This document shows positions 47,245 to 56,437 of a DNA stretch of 64,000 nt, piece by piece; position 1 is the first letter of the stretch, and every line of letters begins with the position of its first letter. Below the pieces are notes generated by a model. The model ran no database searches, was not told the DNA's origin, and saw nothing but the letters and a program-made list of their open reading frames with translations. The stretch covers positions 186,001-250,000 of the forward strand of contig JAUMFO010000011.1 in the NCBI GenBank assembly GCA_032119795.1, in the 5' to 3' direction. Source of the stretch: JAGIBJ01 sp032119795. Its GTDB lineage: Bacteria > Actinomycetota > Thermoleophilia > Solirubrobacterales > Solirubrobacteraceae. A program made the translations under genes and the position numbers.

Positions 47245-48258
47245 GTGCTCGGAATCGATCCACAGTTCATCTTCTTCGGGCTGATCGTCGGCATCCTCGT
47301 CGGCCTCACCGGCATCGGCGGCGGCTCGTTGATGACCCCGCTGCTGCTGCTCGCGGGCGGCATTCCGCCGACGATCGCGATCGGCACCGACCTGGCCTAC
47401 GGCGCCGTCACCAAAACGGTAGGCGGCTGGCGCCATCTGCGCGCGGGCACCGTCGACCTGGGCATCTCCAAGTGGCTGGCCTTCGGCTCCGTGCCGGGAT
47501 CGCTGGTGGGCGTGTGGATCAGCGAACGCCTCGCCGCCTATTACGGCAGCGACTACCAAGACGTGCTGATGACGGCCGTCGCGGCGGCGCTGCTGCTGGT
47601 CTCGGCCGCGATCCTCTTCCGCGTCTACTTCCTGCCGCACCTTTCCAAGACCGAGCGCCACGAGGTCACCCTCGACCGGCGTACCAAGACGGCCGCCGTG
47701 GCCTTTGGCTTGGTGCTCGGCGCGATCCTCGGCATCACGTCGGTCGGCTCCGGCGCGCTCATCGGCCTCGCGCTGATCCTGTTCTTCCGCCTCACGCCCC
47801 ACCGCGTGGTCGGCACCGACGTCTTCCACGCCGCGATCCTGCTGTGGACGGCCGCGATCGCCCACGGCGCCGCCGGCAACATCGACTACGGCCTCACCGC
47901 CGCGCTGCTGATCGGCTCGATCCCGGGCGTCATCATCGGCACAGCCTTGCTGCCCAAGGTCCACGCCGACGCCCTGCGTCCGGCCCTGGCCTGCGTCCTG
48001 CTCGCCGCGTCGCTGGGTGTGGCCACCAAGGCCGGGATGAACGTCCCGCCCGTGATGATCGTCGCGCTCCCGGCCGCCGCTGGTGTCGTCGCTTGGATGT
48101 TCCACCGCTCGCGCGCCAAGGCCGAGGCCGAGGAAGCCGCGAAGCACGACGACCACTCGGGGGGCGGCTCGTCGTCCAACGGCTCGTCATCCAACGGCTC
48201 ATCACCCCTGGTTTCGTCTTCTTCCACTCCCGTTCGACCGGTGCGAGGTGCCGCGTGA
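47245..48258 (+). CDS. TauE/SafE-family membrane transporter
   Basis: 337 residues from GTG 47245. About eight membrane helices with the family's glycine motifs: GILVGLTGIGGGSLMTP in the first half and LGAILGITSVGSGALIG in the second, an internal repeat. The C-terminal tail is a Ser/Asn/Gly low-complexity stretch (GGGSSSNGSSSNGSS). The family exports sulfite or other sulfonates, or takes up sulfate; placed between cysH and cysD it probably carries sulfate or sulfite. Its stop overlaps the cysD start by 4 bases. Confidence 0.9.
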   Translation: MLGIDPQFIFFGLIVGILVGLTGIGGGSLMTPLLLLAGGIPPTIAIGTDLAYGAVTKTVGGWRHLRAGTVDLGISKWLAFGSVPGSLVGVWISERLAAYYGSDYQDVLMTAVAAALLLVSAAILFRVYFLPHLSKTERHEVTLDRRTKTAAVAFGLVLGAILGITSVGSGALIGLALILFFRLTPHRVVGTDVFHAAILLWTAAIAHGAAGNIDYGLTAALLIGSIPGVIIGTALLPKVHADALRPALACVLLAASLGVATKAGMNVPPVMIVALPAAAGVVAWMFHRSRAKAEAEEAAKHDDHSGGGSSSNGSSSNGSSPLVSSSSTPVRPVRGAA

Positions 48259-49190
48259 GTTCCTCACCCCCCAATGCCCTGAGCGCCCCAGTGCTCACCA
48301 AGCTCGAGGTCCTCGAGGCCGAGGCGATCCACATCTTCCGCGAGGTCGCGGCCGAGTTCGAGAAGCCCGTGCTGCTCTTCAGCGGTGGCAAGGACTCGAT
48401 CGTGCTGCTGCGCTTGGCCGAGAAGGCGTTTCGCCCGGGCAAGTTCCCGTTCCCGCTGCTGCACGTAGACACGGAGCACAACTTCCCCGAGGTGATCGAG
48501 TACCGCGACCGCCGCGCTGAAGAGCTCGGCGAGCGCCTGATCGTCGCCTCCGTGCAGGACACGATCGACGCTGGCCGCGTGCAAGACAACACCGGCGTGC
48601 GCTCGTCGCGCAACCGGCTGCAGACCACCACGCTGCTCGACGCGATCGAGGAGCATGGCTTCGACGCCTGCTTCGGTGGCGCCCGCCGCGACGAGGAAAG
48701 GGCTCGCGCGAAGGAGCGCATCTTCTCCTTCCGCGACGACTTCGGCGGCTGGGATCCCAAGAACCAACGCCCGGAGCTGTGGAACCTCTACAACGGCCGG
48801 GTGCGTCAGGGCGAGAACGTCCGCGTGTTCCCGATCTCCAACTGGACCGAACTCGACGTGTGGCAGTACATCGCCGCCGAGGGCATCGAGCTGCCGTCGA
48901 TCTACTTCGCGCATGAGCGCGAGGTCTTCCGCCGCGACGGCATGCTCTACGCCGTCGACCCGCTCGTCGAGCGCGATGAGCGCGATTCCGAGCCGTTCGT
49001 GACGAAGGTCCGCTACCGCACCGTCGGCGACCTCACCATCACGGGCGCCGTCGAATCCGAGGCAGACACCTTGGACGACGTCGTCGCCGAGATCGCCGCG
49101 ACCGACGTGACCGAGCGCGGCGAGACCCGCGCCGACGACCGCGCCTCTGAGGCGTCGATGGAAGACCGTAAAACCGAGGGGTACTTCTAA
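48255..49190 (+). CDS. cysD: Sulfate adenylyltransferase subunit 2
   Basis: 311 residues from GTG 48255 (GTGA overlap with the transporter). ATP pyrophosphatase domain with VLLFSGGKDSIVLLRLAEKA; further family words LLHVDTEHNFPEVIEYRD, GGARRDEERARAKERIFSFRD and FPISNWTELDVWQYI; C-terminal KTEGYF as usual. With CysN it makes APS from sulfate and ATP. Confidence 0.96.
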   Translation: MSSSPPNALSAPVLTKLEVLEAEAIHIFREVAAEFEKPVLLFSGGKDSIVLLRLAEKAFRPGKFPFPLLHVDTEHNFPEVIEYRDRRAEELGERLIVASVQDTIDAGRVQDNTGVRSSRNRLQTTTLLDAIEEHGFDACFGGARRDEERARAKERIFSFRDDFGGWDPKNQRPELWNLYNGRVRQGENVRVFPISNWTELDVWQYIAAEGIELPSIYFAHEREVFRRDGMLYAVDPLVERDERDSEPFVTKVRYRTVGDLTITGAVESEADTLDDVVAEIAATDVTERGETRADDRASEASMEDRKTEGYF

Positions 49191-49193
49191 GCC

Positions 49194-50522
49194 ATGGCTG
49201 CTGCTGCACTCCTACAAGGCGAGGCCTTCGAGGCCCGCCACGCCGAACTCGAGCGGATCGGCCACGCCGACCTGCTGCGCGTCGCGACGGCCGGCTCCGT
49301 CGACGACGGCAAGTCGACCCTCATCGGTCGGCTGCTCTACGACTCCAAGCAGGTCCTCACCGACCAGCTTGCGGCCGTCGAAGCGGCGTCGGTGCGCCGC
49401 CACGGCGAAGGCGTCCTGGATCTCTCGCTGCTGACCGACGGCCTGCGCGCCGAGCGTGAGCAGGGCATCACGATCGACGTCGCGTACCGCTACTTCACGA
49501 CCGGCCGACGCACGTTCGTCCTGGCTGACACGCCCGGCCACGTGCAGTACACGCGCAACATGGTCACCGGGGCGTCGACCGCCGACGTGGCGATCGTCCT
49601 CGTCGACGCGCGCCAAGGCGTCGTTGAGCAGACCCGCCGACACCTCTTCATCGCCGCGCTGCTCGGCATCCGCCACATCGTCGTCGCGCTCAACAAGATG
49701 GATCTTGTCGACTGGTCGCAGGCCCGCTTCGACGAACTCTCCGAGGAGCTGCAGTCACTTGCGGCGACGCTCGGCGAAGACGACGTGCGGATCATTCCGA
49801 TCAGCGCGCTCCACGGCGACAACGTCACCACCCGCAGCGACGCGGCGCCCTGGTACGAGGGCCCGCTGCTGCTTGAGACGCTCGAGACCGTGCCGGTCGT
49901 CGGCGATCAGAACCGCACCGACGTGCGCTTCCCCGTGCAATGGGTGATCCGCCCCGGCGACGCCACCAGCCACGAGCTCCACGACTACCGCGGCTACGGC
50001 GGTCAGGTCGCCTCGGGAGTCCTCACGCCCGGCCAGGAGGTCACGGTCCTGCCGAGCGGCAGCACCACGAAGATCGCGAGCATCGAGCTCCTCGGCCAGC
50101 CGCTCGACTACGCCGTCCCCGGCCAATCGGTGACCGTGCTGCTCGAAGACGACGTCGACGTAAGCCGCGGCGACGTGCTCGTGGCCGCGGCGAACGCTCC
50201 GACGCCGCTGCGCGAGATCGAGGCCGACATCTGCTGGATGAGCGAACGCCCGCTCGTCCCCGGTGCCCGCCTGTTGCTGAAGACCACCACGCAGACGACG
50301 CCAGTGAAGTTCGACGGCTTCATCGACCAGCTCGACCTCGACACCCTCACCCGCGACGGCGACCTGCCTGCGCAGCTCAACCTCAACGGCATCGGTGGCG
50401 TGCGCCTCCGCTCCAAGCGGCCCCTGGTCGTCGACCCGTACGTGACGAACCGCGCCACCGGCGCGTTCATCCTCATCGACGAATCCACGAACGATACGGT
50501 CGCCGCCGGGATGGTTCGGTAG
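49194..50522 (+). CDS. cysN: Sulfate adenylyltransferase subunit 1 (GTPase)
   Basis: 442 residues from ATG 49194, 3 bases after cysD. GTPase motifs: GSVDDGKSTLIGRLL (G1), EQGITIDVAYRYF (G2), DTPGHVQYTRNM (G3) and NKMDLVD (G4). GTP hydrolysis drives APS formation by CysD. The length is that of a bare CysN; the CysC kinase domain often fused to it is absent, agreeing with the APS-type CysH. Confidence 0.96.
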   Translation: MAAAALLQGEAFEARHAELERIGHADLLRVATAGSVDDGKSTLIGRLLYDSKQVLTDQLAAVEAASVRRHGEGVLDLSLLTDGLRAEREQGITIDVAYRYFTTGRRTFVLADTPGHVQYTRNMVTGASTADVAIVLVDARQGVVEQTRRHLFIAALLGIRHIVVALNKMDLVDWSQARFDELSEELQSLAATLGEDDVRIIPISALHGDNVTTRSDAAPWYEGPLLLETLETVPVVGDQNRTDVRFPVQWVIRPGDATSHELHDYRGYGGQVASGVLTPGQEVTVLPSGSTTKIASIELLGQPLDYAVPGQSVTVLLEDDVDVSRGDVLVAAANAPTPLREIEADICWMSERPLVPGARLLLKTTTQTTPVKFDGFIDQLDLDTLTRDGDLPAQLNLNGIGGVRLRSKRPLVVDPYVTNRATGAFILIDESTNDTVAAGMVR

Positions 50523-50664
50523 CTACGGGCCCTTCGCGACGGGCGTCAGCGCGGCTGGCGGCGGTCGCGTTCTGTGGTGGGTTGTCGATGGCTGGGGCGC
50601 TGGGCGACCGCTTGCCTGCGGCGCTCGCGTTCTGGGCGCCGCGAGGGCAGCAGGGTCCAATTCC

Positions 50665-50689
50665 AGAACGAGATTCTGAAACACGTTCT
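50665..50689. promoter_or_regulatory. Inverted repeat, same geometry as 23723-23747
   Basis: AGAACG (50665-50670) and CGTTCT (50684-50689), 13 bases apart, with GATTCT inside. In line with the site before the protease, 17 of 25 positions agree. It lies 114 bases upstream of the small ORF at 50803. Confidence 0.4.
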
Positions 50690-50802
50690 GCAATCTGCGC
50701 ATGCGATGCGTAGCGTGCCGGGCGTGTTGTGGGGCGCGAATGCGGCCCACGGCGACGGCCCTTTGGCCGTCCTTCTCTTCGCTCTGGCCTCTGGGAGGGT
50801 CC

Positions 50803-50916
50803 GTGCTCCGTATTGCACTTATCGCGACGACGAGTGTCGTCGTCGCTACTGGTTTGTCCTCACTCTGCTTTGCCGGGTTGGTGCGCGGGCTCGCCCCTGC
50901 GGCGGCGGGTGCGTGA
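50803..50916 (+). CDS. Small membrane peptide, unassigned
   Basis: 37 residues from GTG 50803, which has a strong GGGAGG six bases upstream. One hydrophobic helix (LRIALIATTSVVVATGLSSL) then a short Ala-rich end. Its TGA overlaps the next ATG (TGATG). Not recognised; supported only by the ribosome site, the helix and coupling. Confidence 0.35.
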   Translation: MLRIALIATTSVVVATGLSSLCFAGLVRGLAPAAAGA

Positions 50917-51122
50917 TGCTGATCGAGGCTGGAGGTCGCGCGTCAGCGCGACCGTCTGTCGCGTCCGTTGACGGCGTCGCGGTGCCAGACGACGACCCCC
51001 TCGAAGGTGCGTACGTGCTGGAACTCGCCGCTTGGCCCGAGACAGCTCGGGCGTTCGGTGCGCCGCGGCGTGGACCGCTGCGCCCCGGGTTCGTTCGCCT
51101 CCTGGATTCTTCGGCTCGCTGA
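50916..51122 (+). CDS. Small ORF coupled to 50803, unassigned
   Basis: 68 residues from ATG 50916, overlapping the previous stop by one base. Mixed polar composition with a DDDPLEGAYVLELAAW centre. No family recognised. The 151 bases after it hold nothing I can support. Confidence 0.25.
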   Translation: MLIEAGGRASARPSVASVDGVAVPDDDPLEGAYVLELAAWPETARAFGAPRRGPLRPGFVRLLDSSAR

Positions 51123-51274
51123 GCGTTCGGCCGTCAGGGCGTCCTGTGTGACGCTCGTTACCCCACCACAAACTGGCGTGAACGTCACAGCGCGCAGGGG
51201 GTCAACCGCGCAACACTGTTGCTTCGCGGTGAAGTCTTACCGCGTGCCTGCGAACTCAACTCCCCTCGAGACTC

Positions 51275-51478
51275 ATGCAGCTGCCTTTGGCCGAATCGGC
51301 CGTGGAATCGATCGACCTTGTCCTCGCCGCGTGGAGCGAGGCGGCGCCTGCCGTCGACGAAGCACTCGAGAGCCTCGATGCGAGCGAGCTCGACGAACTC
51401 GAGACGCAGCTTCAGCTGCGCCTCGACGGTGCCTCGCAGATCCCGCTCTGGGATATGCGCCGCTCTAGCGCCGCGTAG
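51275..51478 (+). CDS. Small acidic protein of unknown function
   Basis: 67 residues from ATG 51275. Two amphipathic helices with many Glu and Asp (AVDEALESLDASELDELETQ), ending PLWDMRRSSAA. No clear ribosome site. The composition is coding-like, but there is no other evidence. The 372 bases after it, up to the sigma relic, contain no gene I can support. Confidence 0.4.
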   Translation: MQLPLAESAVESIDLVLAAWSEAAPAVDEALESLDASELDELETQLQLRLDGASQIPLWDMRRSSAA

Positions 51479-51850
51479 TCTGGCTCAGCGGTTTCGCCTC
51501 GGCTTGCGGCCGGGGAACGGGACGCAACCTCATCCCAGCGCCAGTACACCGGCGCAGCTCGTCGCTGGAGCGACTATCCGAGGAGGCGGCGGGGCATGAG
51601 GCGGTCCATCCGTGGACCCGAGGTCGTCCATGAGCACGCATGCGCGGCCCGCGACGTCGCGCAAGGCGCGGACGCGGAGATTCGTGAGCACGGCATGGGA
51701 CTACCATCGGCGCGCGGCGAGCCCCGCACTGTGATCTCCGTACCACTGACTGGACCAGTCTGTCTGGTTGGCCCGGGCCAACCGGCCTTTTGCCCACCCA
51801 AACTCCGCGTTCCGTCCGCTTGACTGGCCGCATTCGTCCCTTGAGCTGGC

Positions 51851-52238
51851 GTGCTCGCCACGCTGATCCGGCAGGTCGGCGACTTCCAGCTGGCCGAAGA
51901 CGCCCTCCAAGACGCATTCGCGGCGGCGGTCGTCAGCTGGGAGCGCGACGGCATCCCCGATCGGCCTGGTGCGTGGATCACGACGACGGCCCGCCGACGC
52001 GCGATCGATCGCCTACGCCGTGAACGCGGTCTCGCCGAGCGACTGCAGACGCTGCGTCACCTGACGGAACTGGCCCCAGATCGCTGCCCTCTACGGGCGG
52101 CTCTTCTCGGTCGAGCCTTCCCCGGTGGTAGCGATCAACCGCGCCGTCGCCGTCGACTTCGCGGGCTGCGACGACCTCAGCGCCAACGCCGTCGAGCGCG
52201 CCTGGCTGCAGCGCCGGGCCGCCGAGCGTGCCGGATGA
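51851..52238 (+). pseudogene. ECF sigma factor (ECF42/SigJ-like) with internal deletion
   Basis: The first 70 codons from GTG 51851 are sigma region 2 (VGDFQLAEDALQDAFAAAV, DRPGAWITTTARRRAIDRLR); a TGA lies right upstream. At about 52065 reading moves to another frame and gives the far C-terminus of the same family: WPQIAALYGRLFSVEPSPVV, then AINRAVAVDFAG and AWLQRRAAERAG, ending TGA 52236. Intact members have about 400 residues; some 250 in the middle, including region 4, are gone. Cannot work as a sigma factor. Confidence 0.75.
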
Positions 52239-52252
52239 GCAGTCCTGTGCGG

Positions 52253-52900
52253 TTAGCGATCCATCCAGGCGAGCACCGCGAGCACGCGGCGGTGGTCCTC
52301 GCCGGTGTTCGTGAGGCCGAGCTTCTCGAAGATGCCCGTTACGTGGCGCTCGACGGCGCGCTCGGAGAGGAACAGTTCGGCGGAGATCGCGCGGTTCGTG
52401 CGTCCCTCGGCCATGCGCGAAAGCACTTCGGTCTCGCGGTCCGTCAGCGAGTCGACTGGGCCGCCGGAGCCGGTCTTGCGCCCGAGCATCATCGCCACCA
52501 CCTCAGGATCCAGGGCCGAGCCGCCGTTGCCGACCCGGCGCACGGACTCCACGAAGCGATCCGGATCGGCGACGCGATCTTTGAGGAGGTAGCCGGCACC
52601 CTCGGCGCCGGTGCCAAGCAGTCGCTGGGCGTAGTGCTCCTCCACATACTGCGACAGGACGAGCACGCCGATCTGCGGCAGCTCGCCGCGCAGCAGTTCG
52701 GCGGCGACCAAGCCGTCATCCTCGCCCCTGGGTGGCATGCGGATGTCGACCACCGCCACGTCGGGCTTGTGGGCCCGGACTTTGCGAATCAGGTCGTCGG
52801 CGTCGCCAGCTTCGGCGACGACCTCCAGGCCAGCGCTCTCAAGCACGCGGACGATTCCGGCGCGTAGCAGGGGCGAATCTTCGGCGACGACAACGCGCAT
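52253..52900 (-). CDS. NarL/FixJ-type response regulator
   Basis: 215 residues from ATG 52900. Receiver domain with AEDSP at the start and phospho-acceptor Asp52 (VAVVDIRMPP); LuxR helix-turn-helix at the end (LTDRETEVLSRMAEGRTNRAIS, SERAVERHVTGIFEKLGL). Cognate to the kinase 32 bases upstream, whose His-kinase class pairs with such regulators. Targets are unknown. Confidence 0.92.
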   Translation of the reverse strand: MRVVVAEDSPLLRAGIVRVLESAGLEVVAEAGDADDLIRKVRAHKPDVAVVDIRMPPRGEDDGLVAAELLRGELPQIGVLVLSQYVEEHYAQRLLGTGAEGAGYLLKDRVADPDRFVESVRRVGNGGSALDPEVVAMMLGRKTGSGGPVDSLTDRETEVLSRMAEGRTNRAISAELFLSERAVERHVTGIFEKLGLTNTGEDHRRVLAVLAWMDR

Positions 52901-52932
52901 GGAACCTCAGGTGACGGGGCGAACAGCGTGGA

Positions 52933-54009
52933 TTAGGACGACGTGCACGGCAGATCCGCGAGGAGCATCGTGCCGTCACCGGAGGGGCTGGTGAGCGTGA
53001 GCGTGCCGCCGAGTGCGCCGACGCGGTCGGCGAGGCCCCGAAGGCCCGAGCCGGCAGCTGGGTCGGCGCCGCCGACGCCGTCGTCCTGGACGACCACGTG
53101 GAGGCGGCGGTGTGCGCCGCCGCCGGTGCAGGAGAGCGTCACCGAGGCGCGCGACGCCGACGCGTACCGAGCGACGTTCGTGAGCGCCTCGGCCACGGCA
53201 AAGTACGCCGTGGACTCGACCGCCGACGACAGGCGCTCTTCAGGGAGTTCGCCAAGCTGCAAATCCACCACGACCGTTGACCGCGTCGCCAGGCTGCGGA
53301 GCGCCGGGCGCAGGCCACCCTCCGTCAGGACGGCCGGGTGAATGCCGCGAGCCAGATCGCGCAGCTCGGCCGTGGCGGCCTTGAGATCGGCGGCAGCCTC
53401 GTCGAGGAGTTCCAGCGCCGCCGCAGGGTCGGATTCCACACGGTCGCGGGCGAGGCGCAGCGTGAGCGCGAGCCCAACCAGCTGCTGCTGGGCGCCGTCG
53501 TGGAGGTCACGCTCCAGCCGCCGCCGGCTCGCGTCGGAGGCCTCGACGATGCGCGTCCGCGACTCGATCAGCTCTCGTTCGGCGGCAAGCTGATCGGTGA
53601 CGTCCCTCAGGTACCCGACGAACAATTCGTTCCCCAGGGCGCCGGCGCGGGTAATCGCGAGCTCCACGAGTCGCTCTTCGCCGTCGGCGCGGATCGCCGG
53701 GATCTGAATACGGCGGCCAAGCACCCGGGCGGTGCCCGTCGCCAGGTACCGCTCCAGCCCTTGGCGGTGTTGCTCCCGCAGCGCCTCGGGGACGATCAGC
53801 TCGGCCATCTCTCGGCCGATCGCCTCCTCGGCGGTGTAACCGAACGTCACCTCCGCGGCCGGGTTGAGATCGATCACGGTGCCCGCGTCGTCGATCACGA
53901 AGACGCAGTCCAGGGCCGCATGGAGCACGGCCTTGGTCAGGGCGAAGTCTGGGTCGTCGGGGGCGGTCTGGGAAGTCGTCACTGGCGTGTTGCCAGCATA
54001 CGGACGCAC
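52933..54009 (-). CDS. PAS-sensor histidine kinase, HisKA_3 type
   Basis: 358 residues from ATG 54009. PAS domain (about 25-140: VFVIDDAGTVIDLNPAAEVT, FGYTAEEAIGREM), a short coil (QLAAERELIESRTRI), phospho-acceptor His170 in RRRLERDLHDGAQQQL, and an ATPase with EALTNVARYA, VQDDGVGG and GSGLRGLADRV. No membrane helix, so it senses an internal signal. Gap of 41 bases from the receiver protein upstream and 32 to the regulator downstream. Confidence 0.92.
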   Translation of the reverse strand: MRPYAGNTPVTTSQTAPDDPDFALTKAVLHAALDCVFVIDDAGTVIDLNPAAEVTFGYTAEEAIGREMAELIVPEALREQHRQGLERYLATGTARVLGRRIQIPAIRADGEERLVELAITRAGALGNELFVGYLRDVTDQLAAERELIESRTRIVEASDASRRRLERDLHDGAQQQLVGLALTLRLARDRVESDPAAALELLDEAAADLKAATAELRDLARGIHPAVLTEGGLRPALRSLATRSTVVVDLQLGELPEERLSSAVESTAYFAVAEALTNVARYASASRASVTLSCTGGGAHRRLHVVVQDDGVGGADPAAGSGLRGLADRVGALGGTLTLTSPSGDGTMLLADLPCTSS

Positions 54010-54050
54010 CTCTGCCTTTTCAGTGCAACGTCGACGAAATCCTGGGCGGC

Positions 54051-54425
54051 CTACGCCTGGCGAGCGCCGTAGGCGTCGAGGCGCGCCAGCAGCTCATGGC
54101 CGGACAGCTCCGCCTTGGGCAGGAATCCGACGACGCCGTCTTGCTGTGCGGCCGACGCCATGTCGATCTCGTCGTAGGTGGAGATCAGGACCACGCGGGC
54201 TGAGGGAGCAGCCTCGGCGAACTGCGCGGCGCAATCCATCCCGCACCCGTCAGGGAGGTGGACGTCGAGCAGGACGACGTCGGGCTGGTGCTTGCGGCAG
54301 GCGGCAACGCCGTGGGCGATGTCGGCGGCCTCGGCGATCACGTCGAATCCGTCGAGCTCGAGGGCTCGCTTCGCACGGCTGCGGAAGCCGTCGTGGTCAT
54401 CGACGATCAGGACTGAGAGAGGCAC
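54051..54425 (-). CDS. Single-domain response regulator
   Basis: 124 residues from GTG 54425; this start puts the first strand (PLSVLIVDDHDGF) at the N-terminus as in all receivers, while the longer frame to 54530 adds an unrelated Arg-rich stretch. Acidic pair Asp9-Asp10, phospho-Asp54 (VVLLDVHLPDG), Lys in FLPKAELSG. No output domain. First gene of a three-gene unit with the kinase and the LuxR regulator, so it may compete for or relay phosphate. Confidence 0.85.
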   Translation of the reverse strand: MPLSVLIVDDHDGFRSRAKRALELDGFDVIAEAADIAHGVAACRKHQPDVVLLDVHLPDGCGMDCAAQFAEAAPSARVVLISTYDEIDMASAAQQDGVVGFLPKAELSGHELLARLDAYGARQA

Positions 54426-54532
54426 TGCCCACAGTGTCGCGGCAAGCGCCCGTCTTGATACGTCGGTTCTCCGCCGACTCCGGTCACGCATGGCCGAGGC
54501 GGCGGGGGCCAATCGGCCACCTCCGCGCACCG

Positions 54533-55639
54533 CTAGGCGGCGAGTTCGGCCTCAGGCAGCGCCTCAGCCTCGGTCTCGGTCTCGGCGAGCACCACTCGGT
54601 TGGCGCCGGCGGACTTGGCGAGCTGCAAGGCCCGCGCCGCAGCAGCCCACGGATCGCTGAAGGCGTGGCCGCCCGTCACCCCGATGCTGATGGTGAAGCG
54701 GGCACCGCACTGCGCCGAGCGCTCCGCCACGGCGGCGCGGATGCGCTCCGCCGCGACCATGGCTTCGGGGCCGCTCGTCGCCGGGAACAGGAGGCCGAAC
54801 TCCTCGCCGTCGATGCGGCCGAAGGCGTCGGTTTCACGGATGCAGTCGTAGACGATGGTGGCGAGGTGGCGTAGCGCCGCGTCGCCGGCATCATGCCCGT
54901 GGGCCTGGTTCACCGCGTCGAAGTGGTCGACGTCGATCAGCAGCAGCGAGCTTTCCAACCTGCGGTTGAGGCCGTTGCCGACCCAGGCGCCGAATGCCCG
55001 CTCGAAGGCGTCGGCCGTGAGCGCGCCGGTGAGCTGGTCGTGCGAGGAGAGTTCCTCGAGTTCGCCGAACAGCTCCGCCACCTTGGTGCGCACGCGCCGG
55101 TAGGCGACAGTGGCGCCGAGGCCGATCACGGTAAAGATCGCGAGCGACGCGGCTGGAGTGGGGGTCGTCGCGACGGTGGCGATCGAGAAGGCAAAGGTGA
55201 AGAGTGCGAGGGCGCCGTTGGTGGCCAGGCGACCCGGCAGCGCGTAGTGGGCGCTGAGCAGCAACGGCCAGAGATAGAGCATCGGGGTGAGCCCGATCGG
55301 CCGAGCGACCATCACCGTCCCGGCGACGAGCAGGATCGCGGCGGTGATGCTGCGGTCGATCGACAGCTCCGCGGCATGCAGCGAGAAGCGCAGGTAGACC
55401 CCGATCCCGAAGGCGGCCGCGGCAATGCCAAACAGGTAGCCAGCGTTCGACACGTGCTGGGGGGCGAACTGCGCGGAGAGGCCGGCGGCGGCCGCGGCGG
55501 CGAGGAACTGCAGTCCGAGCTGGTGGGAGGCACGGCGGCTCCCGGGTTGCGTGGCAGACCAAGCGCGGCGCGTGCGGCCATCGAGGTCGGGAATGGGGCG
55601 CAGAAGCTGACGTGCTGCCGTGGTGACGGACGAGGGCAT
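54533..55639 (-). CDS. Membrane GGDEF protein, variant DGEEF active site
   Basis: 368 residues from ATG 55639. Five or six membrane helices (about 40-185) are followed by a GGDEF domain (about 200-350): SSHDQLTGALTADAFERAF, LLLIDVDHFDAVN, RETD (inhibitory site), five residues, then DGEEF in GRIDGEEFGLLFP, and TISIGVTGG. Position one of the motif is Asp instead of Gly, so diguanylate cyclase activity is likely reduced or uncertain; the metal Asp and Glu-Glu remain. Confidence 0.85.
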   Translation of the reverse strand: MPSSVTTAARQLLRPIPDLDGRTRRAWSATQPGSRRASHQLGLQFLAAAAAAGLSAQFAPQHVSNAGYLFGIAAAAFGIGVYLRFSLHAAELSIDRSITAAILLVAGTVMVARPIGLTPMLYLWPLLLSAHYALPGRLATNGALALFTFAFSIATVATTPTPAASLAIFTVIGLGATVAYRRVRTKVAELFGELEELSSHDQLTGALTADAFERAFGAWVGNGLNRRLESSLLLIDVDHFDAVNQAHGHDAGDAALRHLATIVYDCIRETDAFGRIDGEEFGLLFPATSGPEAMVAAERIRAAVAERSAQCGARFTISIGVTGGHAFSDPWAAAARALQLAKSAGANRVVLAETETEAEALPEAELAA

Positions 55640-55740
55640 GCGACAGGTATCGGGCCCACGTCGACCGCCAATGAGTATGGAAACGGCAGCGTTTGCGCGC
55701 AGGTCAGACCAGTTTGCGTCGGCTCGCAGCCGCGCGTGGG

Positions 55741-56286
55741 TCAGGCGGCGCGGGGTGGCGCTGGCTGCGCGACCACGATGCGGTTCCCGCCGTCGAGTTG
55801 CGCGTCGCTGAGCGCGTCAGCGGCGGCCGCCCAAGGGTCGGTCGCAAGTCCGGTGGCGAGCCCGATGCTCACCGTGACCGGGAAGCCATGCTTGAGGGTT
55901 CGCTCGCCAACTGCGGCCCGGATGCGACGGCTGACGTGCTCGGCCTGCTGCGCGGGCGTGGACGGCAGCAGGACGCCGAGGGTGTCGTCGTCGTTCGTCC
56001 GGCCGATCACGTCGGTCGTACGCAAGCAGGAAGCGGCGATCTCAGCCACCTGTTTGATCGAGATGTCGGCCTGGCGTCGGCTCGGCCTTGCGGTGCGTCC
56101 CGCCCGCGTCGTCCAGTCGATCTGCACGAGGATCAGCGAAGACGATGGCCGGCGGGCGGCCGCGCCACCACCGACCCAGTTCTCGACGGCTCGCGCGAAC
56201 GCAGACTGATGGAGGGTGCCCGTGACGGGATCACGGGAGTTGATCGCCTCGCGCAGGACGGAGAAGAGGGAGCGCGGCTGGCTCAT
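55741..56286 (-). CDS. Degenerate GGDEF-like protein 1, RxxD kept
   Basis: 181 residues from ATG 56286. The fold follows GGDEF domains: RDPVTGTLHQSAFARAVENW, SSSLILVQIDW, VTVSIGLATG, a closing ANRI-like GGNRIVVAQ. RTTD sits at the inhibitory site; the catalytic motif reads TNDDDTLG instead of GG(D/E)EF, so it cannot make cyclic di-GMP. No membrane helix. Likely a cyclic di-GMP receptor or partner. Paralogue of 56438 and 58093. Confidence 0.75.
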   Translation of the reverse strand: MSQPRSLFSVLREAINSRDPVTGTLHQSAFARAVENWVGGGAAARRPSSSLILVQIDWTTRAGRTARPSRRQADISIKQVAEIAASCLRTTDVIGRTNDDDTLGVLLPSTPAQQAEHVSRRIRAAVGERTLKHGFPVTVSIGLATGLATDPWAAAADALSDAQLDGGNRIVVAQPAPPRAA

Positions 56287-56437
56287 GACCCGTTGATCGG
56301 CCGGTGGGGGCGAGAGCTGAACCGGTGGTCGTCGCCGGGAGCAGCGTCACGCCGGGGCGGCTCCGCACCAGAAGGGTGTGCAGAACCGCCCAAGGCGCGC
56401 TCGCGTCGGGGGACCGAGCTGGATCGGGGGAAGGTGG

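Noticed and set aside
51574..51981. Minus-strand 135-residue frame over the sigma relic
   Set aside because: No family match in any frame; the plus strand carries recognisable sigma sequence.
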